64,000 nt of DNA from Phycisphaerales bacterium (GTDB taxonomy: Bacteria > Planctomycetota > Phycisphaerae > Phycisphaerales > SM1A02), in assembly GCA_029247205.1 (NCBI GenBank), contig JAQWLT010000013.1, positions 1-64,000 on the forward strand, given 5' to 3'. Numbering within the stretch: the stretch's first letter is position 1; each line of letters begins with the position of its first letter. The translations under genes were made by a program, and so were the position numbers. Positions 39,901 through 45,971 of the stretch are shown here, in pieces. The notes under the pieces were generated by a model, which was not told the DNA's origin, made no database searches, and saw only the letters and a program-made list of their open reading frames with translations.

Positions 39901-40440
39901 TAGAAAGACGCGGCGGCAAAGGGCTGCGGGGTCTACCTCTGGTGAAGGATGCTCGTCTTCTGCCTCCAACTGCGTCAACACATAGTGGTCAACCGGCGTA
40001 CGTGGCCAATCGCTGCTTTGCGTGTCGGGCAAGTCGTCAGTAGCCAGTGGGCGAAAGGCCCAGTGTTCTTCATACTCGGCGCCCGACTCGATCCATCGTC
40101 GAATCAGGTCTTTTTCTTCTGCGGTGAGCGGTTTGCGACCACTGTCTGGTGGCGGCATTTGGTCGAGCGGGTGATCAGCCGTTATGCGGTCCCAGACTAG
40201 AGATCTGGTCAAGTCGCCTGGCACAATCGCGAACCGGCCGCGTTTGCGAGCTGCCGTCGCGTCTTCGAAGGTATCGAGCCGTAACTTTGCTTTGCGTACT
40301 TCGGCGTGTGGTCCATGGCAGGCAAAACATCGATCGCCCAAGATCGGTTGAATATCGCGGCTGAATTGGATTCCCTCCGTGCCGACCGTCGGGGTGATCG
40401 TCATGGCCGAGGCTGCTGTGATGGCGCCGAGAACCGTCAT
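36916..40440 (-). CDS. Planctomycete cytochrome C-like/DUF1549/DUF1553 protein with beta-sandwich insert
   Basis: A 1174-residue exported protein. After a leader comes a PSCyt1 module with heme motif CFACH (Cys38, Cys41, His42) and the block LRLDTFEDATAARKRG. DUF1549 follows (about residues 140-370: PVDHYVLTQLE, RRVFLDLTGLPPT). A large middle part of about 400 residues contains beta-sandwich-like segments, including SDDGLQVYLNGRLVHEA as in PA14-type modules. DUF1553 closes the protein (about 890-1170: RVFANRLWQHFFGRGL, LNTPL-type block NTPLQALVLWNDP). Family members are thought to act in redox-linked polysaccharide or sulfated-glycan processing, which is not proven. It probably forms an operon with the DUF1501 gene. 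Confidence 0.87.
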   Translation of the reverse strand: MTVLGAITAASAMTITPTVGTEGIQFSRDIQPILGDRCFACHGPHAEVRKAKLRLDTFEDATAARKRGRFAIVPGDLTRSLVWDRITADHPLDQMPPPDSGRKPLTAEEKDLIRRWIESGAEYEEHWAFRPLATDDLPDTQSSDWPRTPVDHYVLTQLEAEDEHPSPEVDPAALCRRVFLDLTGLPPTTDELNAFLGSQAGSDPLATLVDQLLTEEPYATRYAEHMATPWLDLARYADTAGIHMDAGRSIWPYRDWVIDAYRTNMPLDQFITEQLAGDLIEDATLEQQVASGFNRCHVTTDEGGAIDEEYLLAYAVDRTNTYGTVFLGLTISCSQCHDHKFDPITMDDYYGLLAFFNNNEEPGLYGQSPDPTRALEPELQLLSPERQAELDAIEQHLAALDAERAERTTDEDEAMDAFTSSLLEDDNWNWTQPAITDAHSEGGATLDVQVDGNVLASGESPDNDDWTLHLHTDRTDLRAILLEVLQHESLPQGGPGRAGNGNMILSGIEASISPTADPDRSQQINFSWAWADTEQPDGDFKLVNAMRNDDGRMWAIDAHQDRGDRVAMFIADNPFGFEGGTEITVHLHFHSPYAKHSPGHVGLHVANASTKSLQRLPTVMSNWYIVGPFATVDGPQAYDTVFGPEAIGPLDFKAKYKGQSWRYAPGVKEAEIVSLAQGIGAEFVARELFSPLPRTVELSMGSDDGLQVYLNGRLVHEARVDRGAAPDQEQVSFEIPAGRSTMVCKFVNTGGAGSMYHRAIVADEHLQGDAVAMVLPETLVPEQLAIDRDAAWRLAFSPRYRALTAKMDLADKEVADIRDAAPRTMVMKERDEPRMTYVMMRGTYDGADESRPVSRAVPAVLGTIEGDSLSRLDLAEWTVGDDNPITSRVFANRLWQHFFGRGLTDTVDDFGVQGQWPTHPGLLDWLAADLRDDWNVQDTIRQIVLSATYRQTAGVGDGTYATYPRQRLTAEQIRDQALHVSGLLVEQAGGPSVKPYQPDGLWQEVAMPQSNTRTFMQGEGNDLWRRSLYTYWKRAAPPPSMVMFDAPTREFCTARRIPTNTPLQALVLWNDPQFVEAARETAARVLESSGGDQDRLIELYRRCTGSPPTPTIRTAMQTALVSWRTRYGESASDAAALISVGETPTPEDVESAELAAWTMLASAVLSSDAAIVKD

Positions 40441-41116
40441 GTCTGCAACGATAGCAGGTGTAATTGGCAGCGAATAGGCTGAATATGAAACTCAAAAACA
40501 CACACGTTCGGTATCGGAGTGGAGGCAGGGTGTGAGGGTTCTGGTGTTGTCTCAATGGGTGGAGATGAAGAATCTGGCAAAGGATCATGCCACTGAACAC
40601 AAGCAGCAGATTTGGCACATTGATCCATGTTTCGTTATTGATGGCTGCAGAAGCGGGCCGCCGCTGGCTGGATCGACATTTTGTCGAAGGCCCCGAATTG
40701 GCCAGCCCCGCCACATCCACGGATGCAGTGAGCAGCGTGAGAGAGAAGGTGGCGCAAGAGGCGGCCATGGCGGGTCTCCAGAGTGCCTGGCAGGCCCGGT
40801 CATAGGCCAACTCACAATAGATCAGTCCGCCAAGGGCGAATTGGGCATTGATCGTGCCAGCGTGATGGTCCGAAGCCCCTGATGCTGGCCTCAATCCTGT
40901 GGTTCGCCTCTGTGTTTTTTACAGTGTGTGGCGAATCTGTCTGCAACAAGGCTCCGGTAGAATCGCCAAACCTGCGAACATACCGATTGATGACACACCA
41001 CCAGAATAGTTCCATCGCATCGCAGCGGGCCCAGCAGTGGTGCCACGCATGTTTGAGTCGTTTCGTCTCGACGACGCCAATCCACGCGTGCCGCTCAACC
41101 CTCCAAGGGACACCAT
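40441..41116. other. 676-base region without a confident gene, between divergent operons
   Basis: It must hold the promoters of the cytochrome/DUF1553 gene (minus) and of the aldolase operon (plus). A minus-strand frame from ATG 40894 encodes two hydrophobic stretches (about ALWRPAMAASCATFSLTLL and NVPNLLLVFSGMILCQI) but only ends at 40175, deep inside the cytochrome gene, and has no recognisable family. A plus-strand frame at 40882 starts with a leader-like segment but continues with non-protein-like composition. Either could be a decayed small gene. No clear promoter or repeat was found. Confidence 0.5.
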
Positions 41117-43090
41117 ATGAGTGAATTGCCTACAACACTTGAGTCGCTCATTACTACTTCTCGCGCGCTGGGTAGCAATGACACCCTTGTTATGCACGGC
41201 GGCGGCAATACATCGGCGAAGGGCAAGCTTACTGACATTCTCGGTCGCGATCGTGAAGTCATTTGGATCAAAGGATCTGGCTTTGCTCTCGACACAATTA
41301 CGGCCGCCGGCTTTCCTGCGTGCGACTTGCAGGCGCTGCGAGACTTGCGATCACTCGATCAAATGTGCGACGAAGACATGGTGCGTGAAGTACGAGCGAC
41401 CATGCTCGACACAACCGCTTGTACGCCATCAATCGAAGCCCTGCTACACGCCTTCCTGCCGCACACTTTCATTCTTCATAGCCACGCCGACGCAATTCTC
41501 GCTGTGAGTAATCGTGAGCGTGGCGAGTCGATTTGCCGAGAGCTCTATGGCGATCGGGTTGTGCATATTCCCTACATCATGCCCGGATTTCCGCTTGCAA
41601 AGGCCGTGGCTGAAGCCATCGATGCCAACCCCAACGCGATCGGGGCCTTGCTCCATCAACACGGTCTATTTACGTTCGCTGAAACTGCCGAAGAAGCACT
41701 TGCGTTGCATCATGAACTCGTTGGGCTCGCAAGTGACCAATACGACGAGCTTGCTCAAGTGGTATCTGGCGATGCCACGCCACGGCGGCACAAGGCCAGC
41801 GACATATTGCCCATGCTTCGGGCTGCCGTATCTCAGGATCGCCCCATGGTGCTCGATACGCGAGATGATCCATGGCTCCTTGCAGCTCTTGACTTCCCAA
41901 CTGCTGAGCGTTTGCTATGCACGCCTGCTCTGACGCCAGATCACACCATTCGTACCAAGCCATGGCCATGTTGGATCGATGCAAACGATCCGACTGCGGC
42001 GATCGCCCATTACGGGAAGATGTACTCCGCATACGTGTGCGCAGGCATTGCTAGTCGTGGCGAACGTACGCATCTTGATGCGTTGCCGCGGGTCATGTTG
42101 GTGCCGGGCCTTGGGCTGGTTGCTGCTGGCATCAATGCCAAGGCTGCCGGCATTGCTGCTGACATTGCAGAGCACACGATCTTTACCAAGATGGCATCGC
42201 GTGAACTGGACTCATACCGTGGGTTGCCTGATATCGATCTTTTCGACATGGAGTACTGGCCGCTCGAACAAGCGAAACTCGCTTCTTTTTCGCCACGCGA
42301 GTTAGAGGGTCAGGTGGCAGTAGTCACCGGGGGTGGTGGTGCTATTGGCGAAGGTGTCGCGCGAGTACTGCTTGAAGCGGGCGCGGCCGTGGCGCTCATT
42401 GACATTGACCGCGCACATGTTGAAGCCGCAGCGGATCGTCTTGATGGCCCGGTTGCTGCCATTGTTGGCGACGTCACAAACGAAACATCAATAGCAAATG
42501 CCATGGACACCGTCTGTCATGCCTTTGGAGGAATGGACATCATCGTTCCCAATGCGGGCATTGCCTACTCGGCTTCGATTGAATCGCAAGATGCAGATCT
42601 GTTTCGCAAGGTGCTAGATGTCAATTTGACCGGCGTATTCAATACGCTGCAGTCTGGTATTCGGGTGATGCGTCGGCAGGAGATGGGCGGAAGCGTAGTC
42701 ATCGTTTCATCAAAGAATGTGCTCTCTCCCGGCGCTGAATTCGGGGCGTACTCGGCTAGCAAAACCGGCGCCCATCAACTTGGCAAAGTGGCTGCCATGG
42801 AATTTTCTGGGGACGACATTGTCGTAAATATGGTTTGCCCCGACGCTGTGTTTAGTTGCGGAGACAACCCATCGGGTTTGTGGCAGCAAATTGGAGCCGA
42901 TCGTGCCAGGGCCAAGGGCATCGATGCGTCCGAGTTAGAGTCACACTACCGTGACCGAAACATGCTCAAGACACTGATCACGGCAGAAGATGTAGGGCGG
43001 GCTGTACTCTTCTTTGCAGCGAGGCGTACGCCAACAACCGGGTGTTTGTTGACTGTCGACGGCGGTGTGCCCGGCGGCTTTCCAAGGTAG
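41117..43090 (+). CDS. Bifunctional class II aldolase / short-chain dehydrogenase (RhaD-like fusion)
   Basis: A 657-residue fusion. Residues of about 1-390 form a class II aldolase/epimerase domain with zinc ligands in HSHAD and HQHG, and MHGGGNTSAK near the N-terminus. Residues of about 395-655 are an NAD(P)-dependent short-chain dehydrogenase with VVTGGGGAIGEG and active-site YSASK. Such fusions split a sugar 1-phosphate into dihydroxyacetone phosphate and an aldehyde and then oxidise the aldehyde, as in rhamnulose-1-phosphate aldolase/lactaldehyde dehydrogenase. The ATG has AAGGGA upstream. No rhamnose kinase or isomerase is nearby, so the true substrate may be another sugar or sugar acid. 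It heads a three-gene operon. Confidence 0.85.
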   Translation: MSELPTTLESLITTSRALGSNDTLVMHGGGNTSAKGKLTDILGRDREVIWIKGSGFALDTITAAGFPACDLQALRDLRSLDQMCDEDMVREVRATMLDTTACTPSIEALLHAFLPHTFILHSHADAILAVSNRERGESICRELYGDRVVHIPYIMPGFPLAKAVAEAIDANPNAIGALLHQHGLFTFAETAEEALALHHELVGLASDQYDELAQVVSGDATPRRHKASDILPMLRAAVSQDRPMVLDTRDDPWLLAALDFPTAERLLCTPALTPDHTIRTKPWPCWIDANDPTAAIAHYGKMYSAYVCAGIASRGERTHLDALPRVMLVPGLGLVAAGINAKAAGIAADIAEHTIFTKMASRELDSYRGLPDIDLFDMEYWPLEQAKLASFSPRELEGQVAVVTGGGGAIGEGVARVLLEAGAAVALIDIDRAHVEAAADRLDGPVAAIVGDVTNETSIANAMDTVCHAFGGMDIIVPNAGIAYSASIESQDADLFRKVLDVNLTGVFNTLQSGIRVMRRQEMGGSVVIVSSKNVLSPGAEFGAYSASKTGAHQLGKVAAMEFSGDDIVVNMVCPDAVFSCGDNPSGLWQQIGADRARAKGIDASELESHYRDRNMLKTLITAEDVGRAVLFFAARRTPTTGCLLTVDGGVPGGFPR

Positions 43091-43110
43091 TGATCGAAGA
43101 GAGGATTGCG

Positions 43111-43977
43111 ATGATTGTTCCCCGAACGAACCGAAGCGAGATCTTGTCAAAATTGCATGCCAAGCGAGCGGCTGGCTTGCCCATCATGATTGCCAGTGCT
43201 GGCAGTGGGCTTGTGGCCAAACTTCTCGAACAAGCTGGCGTTGATTGCGTCAACACATTCTCTGGTGCACGGCTTCGCGCCAACGGTATGGGCACGATGT
43301 CGATGATGTGGCCAATTCTGGACAGTAACCAGCAGACCATGAATTACACCCGCGAAGACATCATGCCTGCCATGTCTGGTGATGCCTTTGTGTGCGCGTG
43401 CCTCAACGCCAACGACCCGCTCAAGGACATGCGAATGGTGCTGCAATCCTGTAAGGATATGGGCGTGATGTCTGCTTCCAATATCGGTCCGTCTCTGAGT
43501 TATGTCGACAAAGGCACCACGATTCGGGCAGTTCTCGAGCGAAGTGGCATCACCTTTCAGAACGAACTTGACATGCTCAATCTCGCTCGCGAGATGGACA
43601 TGGTGACCATTGGCTTGGCCTTTGATGAAGCCGATGCTGAAGCGATGATGAGCCAGTGCAAGCCCGACATCTTCTGTTTCCACGCCGGCACAACCAAGGG
43701 CGGACGTACCGGGTATGACTCGGGCGAGACGATTGAACAAACGGCTGCGCGTACCGAGGCGGTGTATCGGATGGCCCGCGCCATTCACTCCGAAGTCATG
43801 CTTGTCGGGCACGGCGCTGCCATGGAAACGCCAGAAGATGCGCAGTACATGCTCGACCACACCAGCGGAGACGGGTTCTGGACGGGCTCCTCTACCGAGC
43901 GATTGCCAATTGAACGTGCAGTGTCCGAAGCTGCCGAGGCGTTTACCTCGCTGCGATTTACGTCGAAGGTGCCATGA
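43111..43977 (+). CDS. Phosphoenolpyruvate hydrolase-like TIM barrel (Tm-1 C-terminal-type) protein
   Basis: A 288-residue TIM-barrel protein of the group annotated as phosphoenolpyruvate hydrolase family or TIM-barrel signal transduction protein. Visible blocks are PIMIASAGSGLVAKLLEQAG, GVMSASNIGPSL, FCFHAGTTKGGRTG and VMLVGHGAAMETPEDA. In plant Tm-1 a related barrel follows a UPF0261 domain in one polypeptide; here the two are separate neighbouring genes. The start at 43111 has GAGAGGA upstream, 20 bases after the aldolase stop. The last four bases overlap the next gene (ATGA). The substrate is unknown; a phosphorylated or carboxylated three-carbon compound from the aldolase is a guess. Confidence 0.8.
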   Translation: MIVPRTNRSEILSKLHAKRAAGLPIMIASAGSGLVAKLLEQAGVDCVNTFSGARLRANGMGTMSMMWPILDSNQQTMNYTREDIMPAMSGDAFVCACLNANDPLKDMRMVLQSCKDMGVMSASNIGPSLSYVDKGTTIRAVLERSGITFQNELDMLNLAREMDMVTIGLAFDEADAEAMMSQCKPDIFCFHAGTTKGGRTGYDSGETIEQTAARTEAVYRMARAIHSEVMLVGHGAAMETPEDAQYMLDHTSGDGFWTGSSTERLPIERAVSEAAEAFTSLRFTSKVP

Positions 43978-45197
43978 CCGCAATCCCAACGATCGCCGTG
44001 CTCGCCACCCTCGACACCAAGGGTGTGGAGGCGTTGTTCTTGCGCGAGCAGATCGAACGAGCGGGCGGCAAGGCCGTGCTGGTGGACATTGGAGTGATCG
44101 ATCCACCATCGACAGACCCTGATATCACCCGAGCGGAAGTTTGCGCGGCCGGCGGCAGTCCACTCGAAGTGATTTTGCGAAACCCAACGCGCCAAGGTGC
44201 ATCGCCTGTGATGATTGACGGCGCTGCGGCACTGCTCGGGGCAGCTGTGTCGAAGGGCGAAATTCACGGTGTGGTGGCCATGGGTGGCACGCAGGGGACC
44301 CCAAATTGCACAGCTATCATGCGGACATTGCCCTATGGCTTGCCCAAGGTCATGGTTTCGACGATTGCCAGCGGTGATGTGTCTGCCTTTGTAGATATCA
44401 AAGACATCACGATGATGTTCTCGGTGTGCGACATCCTCGGACTGAACCCATTGACTCGGCAGATTCTTGCCAATGCCGCCGCGGCAGTGACTGGCATGGC
44501 GAAGGCAGGCCTTGGCACAGTTAAGTCTGCCACACACACGATTGGTATTTCAAACCTCGGTGTCTTGACTGATGGAACAATGCATGCAATCGAGCGGTTT
44601 GAAGAAGCGGGCTGTGAGGTTATGGTCTTCCATGCTGTGGGTAGTGGTGGTCGAGCGATGGAACAACTCATGCGTGAAGGTGTGATCGACGGCGTCTTTG
44701 ACTACGCCATGGGCGAGATTTCAGATGAACTCTTCGGTGGTCTCCGCGCTGCGGGGCCTGAGCGACTCACTGTGGCGAGCGAACTCGGCTTGCCGCAGGT
44801 CATCGTACCGGGCGGTGCCGAGCACATTGGCTTGCTTGTCGAGGCGGATACAGTGCCGTCGGTCTGGAAGGACCATCTCTACGTCTTCCATAACCCTGTA
44901 ATCTTTGCGCCGCGGCTATCGGGCACCCAACTGCAGCAGGTCGGCACAGAAATCGGGTTACGACTTTCGGCCTGCCGCGGTAAGGCAGTCGTCATGCTTC
45001 CTCGTCGGGGCGTCAGCCGGTACAGCGTGGAGGGCGGTCCGCTTTACGATCAGTCATCAGAGGACATGTTTCTGGATGCCATCAAGGCCGCGATTCCTAG
45101 AACAGTGCGGTGCGAAGACCACGACCTTGCTGCCGAGGAATCCACTTTTGTCGAGGCCTGCGTGGACCGGCTCCTCGGAATGCTTCACCATGTGTGA
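43974..45197 (+). CDS. Tm-1-like ATP-binding protein (UPF0261)
   Basis: A 407-residue protein of the UPF0261 family, the N-terminal ATP-binding half of tomato Tm-1. It opens with TIAVLATLDTKGVEALFL, followed by GVVAMGGTQGTPNCTAIM, LPYGLPKVMVST, FHAVGSGGRAMEQLM and VIVPGGAEHIG. Bacterial members are usually encoded beside the TIM-barrel partner and sugar or acid catabolic enzymes, as here. Its start overlaps the barrel gene by four bases, so the two products probably act together. The physiological reaction in bacteria is not established; an ATP-dependent activation or ligation step is plausible. Confidence 0.85.
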   Translation: MTAIPTIAVLATLDTKGVEALFLREQIERAGGKAVLVDIGVIDPPSTDPDITRAEVCAAGGSPLEVILRNPTRQGASPVMIDGAAALLGAAVSKGEIHGVVAMGGTQGTPNCTAIMRTLPYGLPKVMVSTIASGDVSAFVDIKDITMMFSVCDILGLNPLTRQILANAAAAVTGMAKAGLGTVKSATHTIGISNLGVLTDGTMHAIERFEEAGCEVMVFHAVGSGGRAMEQLMREGVIDGVFDYAMGEISDELFGGLRAAGPERLTVASELGLPQVIVPGGAEHIGLLVEADTVPSVWKDHLYVFHNPVIFAPRLSGTQLQQVGTEIGLRLSACRGKAVVMLPRRGVSRYSVEGGPLYDQSSEDMFLDAIKAAIPRTVRCEDHDLAAEESTFVEACVDRLLGMLHHV

Positions 45198-45280
45198 ATC
45201 ATTCCGGAATTCCTTTGGAGGAAGTGGTAGATCCTTGCTACGTTTCTGATTGTTCGGGGAGGGAAGGAGGCCGATTTACG

Positions 45281-45955
45281 ATGTGTAAGAAAATCATGAC
45301 TGTTGTGGTAAGCACCTTGGTATGTGCGGAGTTATCGTCGGCTTCGCCTTTATATGGTATATCGATTGAGTCTCTTGGCAACATGGGCTACGGTGAGACG
45401 TACCGCGTGTATGTTCACCTTGATGCCGGAGCAAGGCTCGACGCGGTTTACGGCAACTCGATCTCAGCACTGTCGTTCGGAACCGCCGATGGCATGTCCT
45501 TCTACCAGAGCGGTTATGGAGGACCAACTTCGACATCCATTAACTCGGACTTCTTCATTCATGCTCCATCGCTTGAGTGGGACTCCTATGTCACCATCGG
45601 TGCCTTGTACGCCAACGGGTTTCCGTTCGATAACAATGGCCTGCATGACATAGGGGTCGACTGGAGCAACTTTAATGCTGGTGGCTCGATCGAGACGGAC
45701 GACGGAACTTGGTTTGTCACGCCCAGCGATGCGCAGGGAGAAGGGTTGGCAGGTGATGTTCTGATTGGGCAGTTCACGGTCATCGGTGGAACCGGTAACG
45801 GCTACCACGATATTGTGATGCAATTCAATCTGCAGGGGCAAGACGCTGACGGCATGACCTGGCATGCGTACAACGTCGGACAATTCATCCCCGGGCCGGG
45901 CGCTTTGTCCGTACTCGGCCTCGCCGGCTTCGTCGGTCGCAGGCGTCGCCGCTGA
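45281..45955 (+). CDS. Exported protein with PEP-CTERM-like C-terminal sorting signal
   Basis: A 224-residue protein starting at ATG 45281, with GGGAAGGAGG ten bases upstream. Signal peptide of about 21 residues ending SSAS. The mature part is beta-rich with many Gly, Ser and aromatic residues and no recognised domain. The C-terminus reads GPGALSVLGLAGF followed by GRRRRR, that is, a short PGA motif, a hydrophobic helix and a basic tail, a variant of PEP-CTERM signals cut by exosortase-like enzymes. No exosortase is in the window. Its TGA stop forms one arm of a hairpin with the stop of the convergent sulfatase gene. Confidence 0.7.
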   Translation: MCKKIMTVVVSTLVCAELSSASPLYGISIESLGNMGYGETYRVYVHLDAGARLDAVYGNSISALSFGTADGMSFYQSGYGGPTSTSINSDFFIHAPSLEWDSYVTIGALYANGFPFDNNGLHDIGVDWSNFNAGGSIETDDGTWFVTPSDAQGEGLAGDVLIGQFTVIGGTGNGYHDIVMQFNLQGQDADGMTWHAYNVGQFIPGPGALSVLGLAGFVGRRRRR

Positions 45956-45971
45956 GGAGTCCGGCTCCTCA
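45953..45971. terminator. Hairpin formed by the two convergent stop codons
   Basis: TGAGGAG (45953-45959) and CTCCTCA (45965-45971) are perfect complements around a 5-base loop. The first three bases are the TGA of the PEP-CTERM-like gene, and the last three are the complement of the sulfatase TGA. A compact bidirectional terminator is likely, though no T run follows. Confidence 0.55.

Noticed and set aside
40882-41124. 80-codon frame with a leader-like N-terminus
   Set aside because: After the first 25 residues the composition is not protein-like, and it runs into the aldolase start and its ribosome binding site.
43147-44109. 320-codon minus-strand frame
   Set aside because: Antisense to the TIM-barrel and UPF0261 genes, whose motifs are unambiguous.
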